Source: Exophiala sp. HKRS030 (Eukaryota > Ascomycota > Eurotiomycetes > Chaetothyriales > Herpotrichiellaceae). From it: a stretch of DNA of 64,000 bases. The notes beneath the pieces were generated by a model. That model was not told where the DNA came from, made no database searches, and saw only the letters and a program-made list of their open reading frames with translations. Within the stretch, counting starts at the first letter, position 1. Each line of letters begins with the position of its first letter. Positions 11,384 to 23,403 of this stretch are shown here, piece by piece. The stretch spans positions 1,674,001 to 1,738,000 of the forward strand of contig JAHWDD010000002.1 in assembly GCA_023897205.1 (NCBI GenBank), written 5' to 3'. A program made the position numbers and the translations under genes.

Positions 11384-12191
11384 ATTAGCGAGATGGACTT
11401 GTATCTCGCATGAGAGAGGTTGTTGTTGTTGAAAGACGAGAAAGTTGTCGCAATATGAAAGATGGAAGGAGCAAAAGTGGAATGGTAAGCGAAATCGGGA
11501 AGAAGGTAGACCGGGGTGTGATCAAGTTATCAACTGACTCACGGGTGTCTATGGTCTCATCTACCCTTCATCATCCCAAAAACAGGCAAGGAAGATGTAA
11601 AGCAAACAGTACAATGAAAGTAAAGTGAGCGAATTCCAGCCAAGTGAAATGGTATGCCTTAGTAGGAGTGAGACAAAGACAAAACAACAGAAGAAGACTC
11701 ATCCCGAAACCCCTCTTTCGAAGAAGGAGACTGATTATGGGAATTAGCAAACCATGGTAGAGTGCTCCGTAGAAACCTGATTACTTGAAAAGGGGAAAAC
11801 ACTCGATGAGACTTCGAAGCCCTGACCACTCCATCACCTAGCTATTACAAAAAACTCTCCCCAAGAACATTGCTCAAGATCACAGTCGAGACAATGTTGG
11901 TAAACAATTCAGCTAATATAACCTTAGAAAGGGGGTTAGAGAATAAGGCATCCAGACTAGAGTTCCATTGTTGGACAAAGTTATTTTTCCCCCCAACATT
12001 TGAAGTCATTGATACCTAGCAAATAAGACCTCTGTATTGAGATACAGGAAGAGTTTACTCTGTGGTGTCAAGGGATGTATACAAAATCCATCCTTCGGGA
12101 CAGAAACGACCCTTTTTCTACCACCATAGGTAAGTAACGGCGTATGGAATTCGTCCAGAAGATGTGGGATTTCCTCCACCAGGTTGGTTGG
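11384..12191. other. Intergenic, no gene seen
   Basis: About 0.8 kb between the DUF7918 start and the 3' end of the Zn2Cys6 gene. AT-rich runs and short purine tracts; no convincing coding sequence on either strand and no TTCGCCGAA motif. Confidence 0.6.
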
Positions 12192-13612
12192 CTATGTTGG
12201 CCATGTCGGGAGATCTTCCCAATCTAGATCTTCCAGTGGCAGTGGCATCATGAACGGGTCAAGAAAGTTTTCCGATGTCAACATGCCGGACATGAATTGC
12301 TGGAGCATTCCGGAATGTTGGTCGGGCTGAGCATCATCGGGCACGGAATTTGTTGCAGCTTGCTCGCAAGAGAGTGGTGGGAGAGACGACATGGCCGTGT
12401 CGTTATTATCATCGAGAGTGTTGGTAACGTCAGTGGTGGTGCTGTTGTTCGTCGGTTCAGCGGCTCCTTGTAGAGTCATGTTATCCGGACGAAGCTGAGT
12501 GGTGGTTGTCCACGGTCCCTGATTGTGGCCCTCGAATGACGAGGCGCCGCCGTTGTTGTCTCCGACCTCCAGCCAGTGTAGTAGGCTGCTGAATAGTCGA
12601 TACATCCAGTCCACAAACGGCCAATAGTCTCGAAACTCTGCAAGACCTAACAGGCACATCTTGGATTTGTGTTGAAGGACCCTCCTCCGTGCTCCCTGGC
12701 TTTGCTCCATCGAAACGATATGGATGGTGAAGGAGGCAAAAATCACCGCGATTCTGTATCGTTCCCGTTAGAAAAATAAGGAAGTCAATGTCACTTGGCC
12801 AACAAACGCAATGCCAATGTGGAGATGAAATCGAAGACACTCCGTAGAGCACAACAACCACATGTCTTGAAAAAAGGTCGGGCTTACAAATGTACTTGTG
12901 CCCGCGGCAGGAGACCCTCGCTAAGTAATTCTTCGACGATACGAGTCACGACATTGGCAGACGCCGGGACCATTGAGTGGGTGGTGGTGGTCTCGTTCTT
13001 TTGTTTCGAGTAGTCCAGGAAGCCTTTTCGATGTAGTATAATCCGGCAGAAACTGATATCACGGTTTATTTTCATCGTCAGCCACAATACCAAACGCTAG
13101 CAAAAAGGAGAAAACGGGAGATGACAAGAACGGCAGGATGATGACACATACTGCAGACCCAGCATGAGCATTGCTGCAAACAGCATGGCTTGTGGGCCAC
13201 GCTCTTCTCCTTCGCGGTATCGTAGCTCCTCGGGCAACTGCTTTTCCCAAGCCGAAAGATCATCATCGATGGCTCCTTTGGATTCAATAATGGGAGGATC
13301 TCTGTGAATTTGACGGGACGATCGGACGGCTCGAATCGCTCTGCCGACTTTAACCAATAGTATTAGCTTTGAGTCCCTCTCGCATGGGACTTTGGGGGGA
13401 AGAGTGTGTATGTGTGTACTTAGAGTCGCCAATTTAATCATTTCAATGCAATGCATAGCTCCTAGGGGTGGTATTTCGTTTTCGTCGCATTCAAAATCAG
13501 TCAGGCATAACGGTTCAACGTCGCAATCGTCGTCATTAATGATCATGGGTCGGCCCACGGACGCAGCATCGAAATGATCGCGTACCTAGAGAGTACATAA
13601 CTTAGTGAACCC

Positions 13613-13654
<42 letters not shown>

Positions 13655-15019
13655 GTGTGTGTTGACAGGGTTTCTGCGTAATCGAATATATGGCTTACAT
13701 ATAAAGTCCACCAGATGCGTTTCCAGAGCTTTCTGTCTTTGGTGGATAGATGAGAGTTCTTGGTTCTGAGAGATGAAAGAAATGACAGTCAGTCAATATA
13801 TTCGTGCTCTCTCACGATGTGTGTATAGATAAAGCGTGGGGGATTGGATCACATACGACCGATGCATGCCAGTCACTTGTGCCAGATGTATAGATGCCGC
13901 CAGCCAGTGGCTGAAGTCCTTTTTGTCCATGGGACTCCCCCACCAGAAACACATGAGGAAGAGAACCTGCACAATCGTGACCCGATCCTGTTCGTGATCC
14001 GCGTCGTACAGCGCTCTGACCCGCCTGTAAAGGGTAGATTGAGCGGCTCGGCGACTTGGCCAGAATTGTACGATGATGCTTTCGTCACAGCAGGTGGTGC
14101 CGGCAAATAGTAATGCCTGGAGGAGAATGATGGGTGCTTGACCCCTGTCGAAGTCGTCAAGAAACCTCTCTTTATCGAGGATGGGTTGTAAAGGATAAAG
14201 CCAGGTGAAGTACGCGTCGAGGAGTTTCCTTTGGATGTCGGGAGGTGGCAATGAAAAGGCCCCTTTCCTCTGGAGTAGGTTGATTTCTTCCAGCTGCACG
14301 TCGAGATCATCATCCTGTGGAATGTCGTGCGGCTGATCCCTGACCGTCGGAGGCACTGAATAATGGATGTTGTTACTGTCCACTACCAATCGGGTGGTGC
14401 TCAGAAGCTGTCGGTTTTCAGGATACCTCGATTTGCTGCTACGAGCTCTTCGAAGGCTATCAGACCAGATCGACTCGTCTCCAAAATATAAGACTCTGTC
14501 GGTGGTCGTTTTGGTAGTCTGGCCAGGTTCATTCTTGTCCTGCTGCGTGGTATCTGTCAATCGTACGAGGATCATCTCCGACCCTTCTTCCTGGGCCGGG
14601 GTGCTCTTGTTGGAACGAGGCGAAAATGAAAGGTCTTCGCCTGCCACTGCGGATAGACTGAGAGCGATGCCGTCTTGTATGTTCTGATGGTGATCGGAGT
14701 GCTCTAATGGCTGTGTATGTGACAATCGGGGAAAGTTGGAACGATGTTGATGATGGCGGGCGGAAGTGCCACTCCCCTTGGCTCTTTCACACTGTGTTGG
14801 TTGAGACTGCGGAAGGAGTTCTTGATACATTGTATTTGTAGGTATTCCGAGATCGCATTCTTTATTGGCATCCAGACAAGCTTGACACTGATATTGACCG
14901 TAGTTCCCTCCCCTGGCGGAGGTCTCTGGCATCTTGCATCGTATATGGCGAGAATTGCAGTATTTACACGCCAACTTGCGCTTTCGCCGACGGTACGCAC
15001 GACTCGAGCTTTGCTCCAT
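12192..15019 (-). CDS. Zn2Cys6 transcription factor, probable regulator of the BVMO cluster
   Basis: Fungal binuclear-zinc activator. Exons: 15019-13857, 13765-13699, 13585-13420, 13347-13152, 13052-12888 and 12753-12192 (772 aa); every junction keeps phase. The zinc cluster is at residues 18-60 (CKYCNSRHIRC, then CQACLDANKEC) preceded by the basic stretch RRRKRK. The fungal-specific middle homology region is rebuilt across the introns: LHLAQVTGMHRS, KRIWWTLYVRDHFDAASVGRP, IKLATLIGRAIRAVRS and CRIILHRKGF. The C-terminus is acidic/aromatic (LPLEDLDWEDLPTWPT), a likely activation domain. Intron 2 contains a (CT)15 run. Two copies of the cluster motif TTTCGCCGAAA lie 0.7 kb upstream, suggesting autoregulation. 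Its role as regulator of 15.9-33.4 kb is inference from position and motif distribution. Confidence 0.9.
13621..13650. repeat. (CT)15 microsatellite inside intron 2 of the Zn2Cys6 gene
   Basis: Thirty bases of uninterrupted CT on the plus strand, lying wholly within the 113-nt intron 13586-13698. On the transcribed strand it is a GA tract. Confidence 0.95.
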
Positions 15020-15910
15020 TGCTGAATAACTGGTGTTAAGGGCAGGAGGGATGATTCAACTCGTATTGCGAAAGTAATACAATACGTAAGGTGAGATTAA
15101 AGTAATACTGTCCAGGGAGAGAAGCCGTGGGTGTGACCACTGCTTTTTATTACTAATGTCAAGGAACCCCACACTTTTGGACCGCTGAGGACGCGGGTTG
15201 ACGCAGATCTGGAGATAGAGATCTTGGGCCGGGAGGACGACTGAGCGAGCATGCTCGCCCTTCCAGACGGTCACTTGCAGCATCAATCAGATCAACAATC
15301 GCTTGCTACTCAAGAACTGATTCTTGGCCACCGCACATGTAGACGCCGGGTTCAGATTGTTCTTGTGCGTGGAACAATTGGGAAGATTATCTCTGTCGGA
15401 AGCCTCTTTGGATACTTCTGTTTCATTTGAATCAGATTCGGAGTATTGATCAAGCCCCAGCTTTGTAGTAGTTCGTCTGATCTAATCATTGGTCATTCTA
15501 TCAAGAAAAACGGAATTTGCCAGTGGTAACTCTTAGCCTGAGGGTAGCTAGAGCACATCATCCCGCGCGTCCTTTTCCTTACTTCAAAGTACACGTTAAA
15601 GCTGTTAGCTGGATCGAAGACATACTCCGTACTGTGCGAGCAGAAACTGTGATCTTCGGGTTCCGAACCACTTTGTCTCAAGCCTAATCGTAGCCCAAAA
15701 TGTATACGCCACTGTGGCCCTCTCACCACTTTCGCCGAAACAACTGAGCCAACATTTCGGCGAAATGTGGCCCACTTAATTCTGAAGCAGAATTATTCTG
15801 CTGTACCTAGCACAAGTGCTTGTTCCATGTTCCCTGTCAGAGGTCTAAGACCAAGTTCTCGTTGCTTGAGACTTTGGTACTGACTTGCCTTCTGGCGGTC
15901 GAAATCCTCC
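15020..15910. promoter_or_regulatory. Promoter of the Zn2Cys6 gene / 3' region of SDR 1
   Basis: No gene seen in 0.9 kb. It contains two cluster motifs: TTTCGCCGAAA at 15730-15740 and, in inverse orientation, the 15-bp near-palindrome CATTTCGGCGAAATG at 15753-15767. They are 25 bp apart centre to centre, about 0.7 kb upstream of the regulator's start. Because SDR 1 is on the same strand and ends at 15911, these sites can only serve the regulator gene. Confidence 0.7.
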
Positions 15911-16787
15911 TTATGTGTTGCACGCTCTGACCCAAGCACCATCCACCGGCAACTCAACACCGCTCACGTAACTTGCTCGCTCACTTGCCAGCCACACTGC
16001 CGCTTCGGCCAGCTCTTCAGCAGTACCCATTCGTCTGAATGGGATCAGGCTGACGAGCTTGTTGTAGTCTGTACCTGCTGCTTTTGCCTTTTCCACTAAC
16101 GGGGTACTGATGAAACCCGGGCAGATGGCGTTGACTCTGATCCCGTCCTCCGCGTACGCTACAGCATCCGTCCTTGTCAGTCCCAACACTCCCGATTTCG
16201 AGGCGGGATAAGCCCCGGCCGTTGCATGCGCTGTGATACCAAAAATACTGCTGATGTTGACGATAGCCCCTCGCTGTGTCACCATTCCTTCGGCATGATT
16301 GCGAGTTTTCAGAGTAGGCTCTTGATTCAGGAACTGGCGGATCTGCGCCCTTTCGCAAAGCCACAAGCCTCTGAGGTTGATGTTTATGACTCGGTCGAAT
16401 GCCTCCGTCTCCAGCTCATGCGTTCGTAATCTGGGTCTACTTGTCACGCCGGCACTATTGATGCAATAATGAATCGCTCCAAAGCTAGTGACGGCAGCCT
16501 CGACCATCTGGGTGACGTCGACCTCTTTGCTCATATCGCCGACGAATAGAACGGTCTCAACAGAAGCTTCGATGCTCTTGAGCTCGTCTGAGACCTCCTC
16601 CAGACCACTTCCAGTCAAGTCCGCGAGCACAAGCCTTGTACATCCTTCCTCGACCAGGATCTTGGCACATGCTCGTCCGATACCAGATGCTGCTCCGGTG
16701 ACCAGGCCGACCCTTATGTCGTGGTTAGTTGAGCGGCACCTTTCCGTGGGAAATAGAATCTTACCCTGTCATCAAAAGGGGTGCCAT
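15911..16787 (-). CDS. Short-chain dehydrogenase/reductase (SDR 1)
   Basis: Classical SDR, NAD(P)-dependent oxidoreductase. Exon 1 (16787-16765) encodes MAPLLMTG; a 52-nt intron (16713-16764, GTAAG...ATAAG) splits the cofactor loop, and exon 2 (16712-15911) completes it, giving 274 aa. Motifs: TGAASGIG cofactor loop, CINSAG (the NNAG motif, altered), catalytic Ser in NISSIFG, Tyr/Lys in AYPASKSG, and the usual ICPGFISTPL. All catalytic residues are present. The substrate cannot be deduced; in this cluster a secondary alcohol/ketone is likely. It shares a divergent promoter holding two TTCGCCGAA motifs with SDR 2. Confidence 0.88.
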
Positions 16788-17504
16788 TGTTGAACGTGAC
16801 AAGTGGTTAGAGCGGGGTTGGTGTAGTGATCGTCGTTTCTGTTGCAAAGTGCTGCGCTTTATATTCACTACAGGCGTTTCCGACTCCCACTACAAGCCGC
16901 CTCGTGAAGGCCTTTCGGAATATCGAGATCTACGTCATATTACCAGTGCTAGTTGTAAGATCGTAGATATGATCCTGGCTCTTGTACGTTTTTTTCGGCG
17001 AACTTTGAGCCAGGCCCCTACCAGCATTGGTAGAGCCAACGATGTCGAAACTGATGGTTAGCTAGAGTGATCTACTGTCGAGCTCCAACAAGGCCGAAAG
17101 ATCTCGGTGCACATAGTGGTGTAGCCTCGAATGCTGCATCTGGACCCCCTGACTCATGTCGATGCCCTGCTCAAGGATGGTGGTTTCGCCGAAGCTTCCA
17201 AATTATGAGTGAGCCTAGATCGGCTTTACTATCCGGCTCGTCTTCCCTTTCCAGGTTCTCAAGTTCGGTATCTGTGTAAGACTAGACCCTACTTGGACCT
17301 GATGAATAAGAGCCACGTTGAAGGATGAGAACCTGGAGTTAACCGTCCTGGAAACGGGGCGAAATAAAGGAGTCGAGACATTTACCCGTTGTCGAAGACA
17401 TACACACACTCTCTGCCAACTCAATATCAACGCTCTTGGAAGTTAGTTTCCATCCAAAATCTGCGATAGGACACTGCTTGGTCGTCTGTTATATCACTGA
17501 ATCT
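16788..17504. promoter_or_regulatory. Divergent promoter of SDR 1 / SDR 2 with two cluster motifs
   Basis: Contains TTTCGGCGAAC at 16993-17003 and TTTCGCCGAAG at 17184-17194, in opposite orientations about 190 bp apart, roughly 210 and 310 bp from the two start codons. No coding sequence recognised. Confidence 0.7.
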
Positions 17505-18552
17505 ATGGGGGGACGTTTCAACGAGGCAGTGGTATTTATCACTGGGGGTACCTCTGGGTTGGGAGCACAGACCTGCGAACGGTTCCTGGGTGAAGGCGCC
17601 ACTGTCTTTGTGACGGATCTGAAGGTATTTTCTCCATGGTACATCAAGACGTCGAAGATCTCGGGGAGTCTGGCCAGGCTCAAACCGACAGACAAGACAC
17701 CATTGTCCGCCGCCATACCTCTATCTGTTGCAAACTACTGACGAGAATCAACCACGAAGGAACGGGATGCAATTCAGCGCTTTGGTCCGAATGCTCACTT
17801 TCATCCATGCGATGTCTCAGGTAAACAATTCGTCTTAATGTCCTTGTCCACCTTTATACGGATCGTATGATTGCACTGACACTGAGAACACGTTTAGACC
17901 CAAAGTCCTGCTTTGCCGCTGTCGATGCTTGCATCGCGAGATTCAATAAAATTGATGTCCTCTTCCACAACGCCGCCATGCTGAGCCCGATAGTCTCTGT
18001 GGTCGAACATGACGTTGACGTGTTCAATAAAGTCATCATGACCAACCTCTGTGGCGCCTTTTACCTTGCCAAAGCTGTCATTCCGCACATGAAAAAGGTG
18101 GGAAAAGGAATGATTGTGAATACTGCCAGTATCTCTGGCATTGGTGGAGATTATGGTCTTTCCTCCTACAATGCCGCAAAAGGCGGATTGATCAACCTTA
18201 CACGAACAATCGCCATAGACCATGCACGGGATGGAATTCGTGCGGTAACAGTTTGTCCCGGATTTATGAACACTCCAATGACGCAAGAGACCCTGAAAAA
18301 TGAAGAATTGAGAGAAGAGTTGTTCGAGAGCATACCCATGAACCGCGGAGGGCATCCGAACGAAGTGGCACAGCTGGTTCTTTTTCTGGCTTCAGATGAA
18401 GCATCTTATATTACTGGCCATCGTGAGGTTCCCATCCCAAGTGTGTCTGGTCATCTGGTCACCACTGACTAAACGCAGCGTTTATCGTGGACGGTGGATG
18501 GATTGCTCGTAACCCAAGTCCAAATTGGCAGAGGTACATTGGCGAAGCCTGA
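17505..18552 (+). CDS. Short-chain dehydrogenase/reductase (SDR 2)
   Basis: Second classical SDR of the cluster. Exons 17505-17624, 17760-17820, 17898-18422 and 18479-18552 give 259 aa; donors GTATTT, GTAAAC and GTGAGG, all phases close. Motifs: cofactor loop TGGTSGLG near residue 14, HNAAM in place of NNAG, catalytic Ser in NTASISG, SYNAAKGG for the Tyr-x-x-x-Lys pair, VCPGFMNTPM, and the C-terminal FIVDGGWIA supplied by the last small exon. The start MGGRF is preferred over an in-frame upstream ATG because the cofactor loop normally lies within 20 residues of the N-terminus. Substrate unknown. Confidence 0.87.
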
Positions 18553-18975
18553 AGTGGTACTCCCAAGGATTGGCAAAGAGGCCTTGAGCATCTCAAAAAC
18601 ACGAGATAGCATATGATATCAATACCCAAGGCGGAGAACCATGTACAAGGATGCTGAGGCTGCAAGAAGGAAGCAAGTGTGGACCGCGTGTCACGCATGA
18701 GAGCTCAATACCTCGTCTTGATGCTGTGCACTGTGATTGTATCCGTGAAAGCAAGTAGAGATTACCAATCACCTTTATTTTCACAGTTCCAAGCCTTGAG
18801 CACCGGTCTGGAGAGTCCCCTGGATGAGCGCAGACTGTCAAATTCGCCGAATAGCAAAGATTATCCGCGCCAACGTTAACTCGGCATTGACATCATCTGG
18901 CGGGGTGTTTCCAAGTATATCTTGAAGCTATGCGTAATCGCGAGTCTATCTCCTGTTCCAAGATTGTCAAATATC
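18553..18975. promoter_or_regulatory. Promoter of the PRISE-type reductase with one cluster motif
   Basis: TTCGCCGAA at 18843-18851 (symmetrical as ATTCGCCGAAT), 125 bp before the start codon. Otherwise non-coding. Confidence 0.65.
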
Positions 18976-20491
18976 ATGGCTCACACGACAAGCAAGACAT
19001 ACCAAGTACGCTCAGAAGGCATTTTTCGCGGCTTGCCCGTCATCGATCCTACTCAGAAGAATCTTCGAGCGATCGTTGTCGGCGCCAGTGGTCAATCCGG
19101 CCAACCAGTGGTTGATGTGCTTAGCTCCAGTCCGGACCGATGGGAGAAGATATATGCCCTGTCGAGGAGACCACCAGCAACAGAGGCGAAGAACGTCGAG
19201 CACGTAGCCGTGGATTTGCTCTGGGAGCCTGATCAAATTGCTAGTGCCTTACGGAAACACAAAGTCCAGGCGTAAGGTTACATTTCTACAGGTCCTGTTT
19301 TGTGTACTGGGGAAAAGGAATTGACATTGCTACCTACTCAGTGATTACATCTTCTACTTCGGCTATGTACAGGTTGCAAGGCAAGGGGTCGACTCGGAGG
19401 TGTTTGGGGATGCAAATCACTTGGCCGAAACTAATGGTGAGAGACTTCCATCCGACACGCAGGTGAACCCGTTCTAAACGGTTCCATTGTAGGACGACTC
19501 TTTGAGAATTTTCTTTCCGCCTTGGACCAGGCAGATGTTCAGCCAAGGCGAATCGTGCTTCAGACTGGAGGGAAGAACTACGGCGTTCACCAAGGCCACG
19601 TGAACGTCCCTCTGACTGAAGGAGCTCCTAGGGTAGAGTTAGAGCCCAACTTCTATTACACCCAAGAAGATTTATTGGTGAAGTATTCCCAAACCCACCC
19701 TGGGGTCAGCTACAACGTTACAATGCCGCAGTGGATTCTGGCAGCCGTCGCCGGTACAGATATGACCATCTTCTATCCGCTGGCAGTCTATGCTGTCATT
19801 CAGCGAAAGCTCAACCAACCCCTGAGGTATCCTGGTGATTTGCTATCTTGGGACAACAATCATCCTATATCCTCGGGTTTCATTCTTGGTACATTTTACG
19901 AATGGTTGGTGTTGACTGAAGGCACCGCGGGGGAGTCTTTCAACATCACCGATGGCTCCGAGTTCACTTTCTCCAAGCTATGGCCAATTCTGGCGTCCTG
20001 GTTTGACTTAAAGTGGCTTCCACCTAGGGAGGACGCCAGCTACCACGAGGTAGAGTTGCCATTTGTTCCGAGGGGGTATGTTGGAGACCTTGTCGTTTCC
20101 CTCACATTTGATCACTTGCTGATGTCGTATGTTAGATACGGCCCTAAGGGAAAGCTCCGGTCCACTTTTAGCTTCATCGATTGGGCAAAGGAGCCAGCAA
20201 CTCGGCAAGCCTGGGCTGAGCTGAAGCAAGAATACGAACTCAAACCCGAGCCTTTACAAGACCCCGACAAGACATTTGCTTTCCTACAGTTCGCGCTCGA
20301 GCTGACCTGGTCCTGGCAAACAAGGTGAGAAGCGCTCAAAAATCATGTCGAAACCAAGATAAATTACTCATCATGATTCTAGTATGGACAAAGCCCGCAA
20401 GTTTGGTTGGCATGGCTCTGTAGACTCCATAGAATCCATACATGCGGTCTTCAAAAACTTCACGGAGATGAAAATGCTGCCACCTTTCTGA
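18976..20491 (+). CDS. PRISE-family NAD(P) reductase (progesterone 5beta-reductase/iridoid-synthase-like, SirQ-like)
   Basis: Atypical long-chain SDR of the family that reduces conjugated enones. Exons 18976-19271, 19342-19436, 19493-20324 and 20383-20491 give 443 aa with phase kept throughout. Cofactor motif AIVVGASGQSGQPV is near residues 30-43, then KIYALSRRP and EHVAVDLL. The second conserved block spans exon junctions: AETNGRLFENFLSAL, then RIVLQTGGKNYGVHQG, where the family's catalytic Tyr is expected in KNYGVH. TMPQWILAAVAGTDMTIF is also family-like. The C-terminal exon is short (KARKFGWHGSVDSIES). The second in-frame ATG was chosen because translation from it begins in family-like sequence. 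In a cluster with two BVMOs, saturating an enone before oxygen insertion is a reasonable inferred role. Confidence 0.85.
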
Positions 20492-21109
20492 AATCGGAAG
20501 TCATGCAACAAAAACAACACGACTCATTTGGCGGTGTATTTTGTGGAGACAACAATGCAGTAGGTTTTACAAGTAGTGGCACTGCTGGTAGCTTAGACTG
20601 AAGCACAGCAATGGGAACATTGCATCTATGACTTCTAGCTTTTCTTTCAGGCACCCGCCCAAGTCCCAGGAGAATCTCGCGCAAGTTGTGGATCGCCATC
20701 TGCGATAGACCTACCTAGAAGTATACGAGAAATTTATCCATCGTTTCCGTGGCACTGTCTTGACTCTAGTTATTCCCCGACCGTCCTTTCCACTAGAATT
20801 TCACCTGCGGCAAGGCCGTTGCTCACCAAGTCAGTCGATTTCGCCGGGAACGTTATAACTTCGCCGAATCGTGTAGCGTCAGCACCTTACGAACTTCAGC
20901 ACATGATGTGTACACCCGGGTCGGCACCGCAATAGCCGAATTGGTCGATATTGCAGCTCAAAATAATATAATCTTCTGCCGACAGATATCAAGGGTCAAT
21001 GTAAACAGCGTCGAAACTCATCCGCAAGGCTACGCATGCTTTCTGCATCGCAGTTGTGTAACGACAGCAGAGCTAGAAACCAAAAAGATCAACGGGACCC
21101 AAACCAGTC
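20492..21109. promoter_or_regulatory. Promoter of the CCR-like reductase with one exact and one imperfect motif
   Basis: TTCGCCGAA at 20860-20868 and a degenerate copy TTTCGCCGGGA at 20839-20849, about 240-270 bp before the start codon. No gene seen in the rest. Confidence 0.6.
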
Positions 21110-22189
21110 ATGATGCGTGTGCTTCTAACTGGTGGCTCTGGTTTCATCGCGGCCCATGTATTGGACTACCTCATCCAGCGAGGATTCAGTGTAGTGACGA
21201 CGGTGCGCTCATCAGCCAAGGCAGACAAGATCAGGGCTGCGTACCCGACCGTAGGTACGGATCGACTGGATTTTGCGATAGTGGAAGACATTGCTCGAGA
21301 GGACGCCTTTGACGATGCCCTCACTTCTTTCACTCCGCCATTCGAGGCGGTGATCCACACGGCCAGTCCGTTCCACTTCAACGTCACGGATGTACAACGA
21401 GATCTCCTGGACCCTGCAATCAAGGGCACGACGGGTCTTTTTAGGTCCATCATCAAGAATGCGCCCACCGTCAAACACGTCGTCATCACTTCCTCCTTCG
21501 CCTCGATTGTGAATCCTTTCAAAGGATCATGGCCAGAACACACATACACCGAAGAAGACTGGAATCCCGTCACTCTACAACAGGCGTCGGAAAGCATCCC
21601 CAATGGTTACAGGGCAAGTAAAACTTTCGCCGAGAGAGCAGCGTGGGAGTTTGTGCAGCCACAACAGCAACAAAAGAAGGTGTCATCGTCCCCTGCATCC
21701 TCCTTCTCACTTACCACGTTTTGTCCCCCGATGGTCTTTGGGCCCGTGATGAGCCACAACCTCAGCAGCTTGGACAACCTCAACACCAGCAACCAAATCA
21801 TCCGTGATCTGATTCAAGGAAAATACAAGGACGACAAGATGATCCCGGAGAACGCCACCTTCACGTGGGTGGACGTGCGTGACCTCGCGCTTTGCCACGT
21901 CCTGGCACTGGAGAAGCCCGATGAAGCCGCAAATCAACGCTTCTTGGTTGCCGCCGGCTACTTCTGCAACAGAGAGCTGGTGGAAATAATCAGAAAGGAA
22001 CATAATGGACTGCGGGACCAGCTACCAGCCGAGAGTAGTCCCGGTGGTGGGTACCCAGAAGCCGGGCTGTACAAGATCGACAATAGCAAAGTCACAAAGA
22101 TGCTGGGATTTTCGTGGAGGAAATTCGCCGACACAGTCACGGACACTGTGGACTCTCTACAAAAAGTATCCAACATCATGGGCTCTTGA
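21110..22189 (+). CDS. NAD(P)-dependent epimerase/dehydratase-family reductase (cinnamoyl-CoA reductase/Gre2-like)
   Basis: Extended SDR reducing aldehydes, ketones or activated acids. Single exon, 359 aa; two adjacent ATGs, so the true start may be three bases later. Cofactor motif VLLTGGSGFIAAHV is within the first 16 residues, then VVTTVRSSAKAD. HTASPFHF and VVITSSFASI carry the catalytic Ser region, and GYRASKTFAERAAW the Tyr-x-x-x-Lys pair. PMVFGP and FTWVDVRDLALCHV are typical of the CCR/DFR/Gre2 group. A Gln-rich insertion (QPQQQQKK) sits in a surface loop near residue 185. No odd features; substrate unknown. Confidence 0.9.
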   Translation: MMRVLLTGGSGFIAAHVLDYLIQRGFSVVTTVRSSAKADKIRAAYPTVGTDRLDFAIVEDIAREDAFDDALTSFTPPFEAVIHTASPFHFNVTDVQRDLLDPAIKGTTGLFRSIIKNAPTVKHVVITSSFASIVNPFKGSWPEHTYTEEDWNPVTLQQASESIPNGYRASKTFAERAAWEFVQPQQQQKKVSSSPASSFSLTTFCPPMVFGPVMSHNLSSLDNLNTSNQIIRDLIQGKYKDDKMIPENATFTWVDVRDLALCHVLALEKPDEAANQRFLVAAGYFCNRELVEIIRKEHNGLRDQLPAESSPGGGYPEAGLYKIDNSKVTKMLGFSWRKFADTVTDTVDSLQKVSNIMGS

Positions 22190-22905
22190 GACTTTCTACA
22201 TTAGGCCCACGATTTGAAAAAAAGGCATGCATTCTATACGTCTCAAAATGCGAGAATCTAGAGGCTGGGCGTCCCGGCCATCAGACAAGAGACATTCTTT
22301 TACACCTCTAGTTTGTATAGCTAGACAGTCCTTGGGGTCTTTGAGAGGCCCTTATGGAACATCTTGAACTCTTGATTTCATGCAGTTTGACACAAAAGCG
22401 TACCTATTTTACGAAGTACACAGCCGGAAAGATTACCAACCACAAACGAACTATCATCCAACACCGCTGACAAGTACCATGTTTGGACGACTTGCATATC
22501 AATGCCTGCGTATACGTATCTGGGATCTCATGTGACTTTGATTCCACAAAAGAGTTAGATATAGTGTTCCTACTGCAAGCTGTTGGCTGTGACTTTAGGA
22601 CCCTCACATCGTGCACAAAACTAACTCTTGATTATATACAACATGTGATTGGGTGAATATGTCGACTTTGAAGTTTAATAATCGGATTTATTGAGCTCTT
22701 TCTGCTTGCCCCACTAGCTCTATCGATGAATCTGATATTGTAAGTGCTCAGCCTATCGCTTAAGTTCTTTGTGTCGAAATCGGTTGGTGAAGACCGTCCG
22801 GCGTTTCACCACCATCGAGAATCTATCCTTTGGCTCTTCGAGCTCTCCTTTATATCTCTAGAAGAGATCAGAGAAGCCCCTGCATATCACACCTATTCCA
22901 TCATC
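22190..22905. other. Convergent 3' region, no gene seen
   Basis: AT-rich sequence between two genes that point towards each other. No promoter motif of the cluster occurs here, as expected for a terminator-only region. Confidence 0.6.
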
Positions 22906-23362
22906 TTAGACGGTGGGGTTGTGCTCCACCTCCCGTATTGCATTTTCTTCTGTGTGAAAGCCGAGGGCACGTTTCTTTTCGGCAAACTCACGTTCCATCT
23001 TGTACGCCAGGGGACTGTCGCTGGCGAAGAGAACGTCAAGATCCTCCAGATGACGATTCGCAGTTTCGACGTAGAAAAACCACACGGGAATGATCTGGAT
23101 GAAGTTCATGACCGCGAACATGATAAAAACCCACCAACCCACGGCGCTGATGACGTACGGGATGACCTCGTTGATGACCGCACCCCAGAGGGCGAAAGAC
23201 ACCATGGACAGGGAGACACCTTTTGCTCGTGTGGCGAGAGGAAAGACCTCTGTAGGATATACCCAGCTGCGCAGCACATGTATCAACAGTCAGGAAGTCA
23301 AACGAGCCACACAAACACAGAAAGTTTGTTGAGTGACAACAGGAATGCAAGGGGAACATTGG

Positions 23363-23403
<41 letters not shown>

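Noticed and set aside
21626..21636. A near-match TTTCGCCGAGA inside the CCR-like reductase
   Set aside because: It is in coding sequence (Thr-Phe-Ala-Glu-Arg codons) and deviates in the last half-site.
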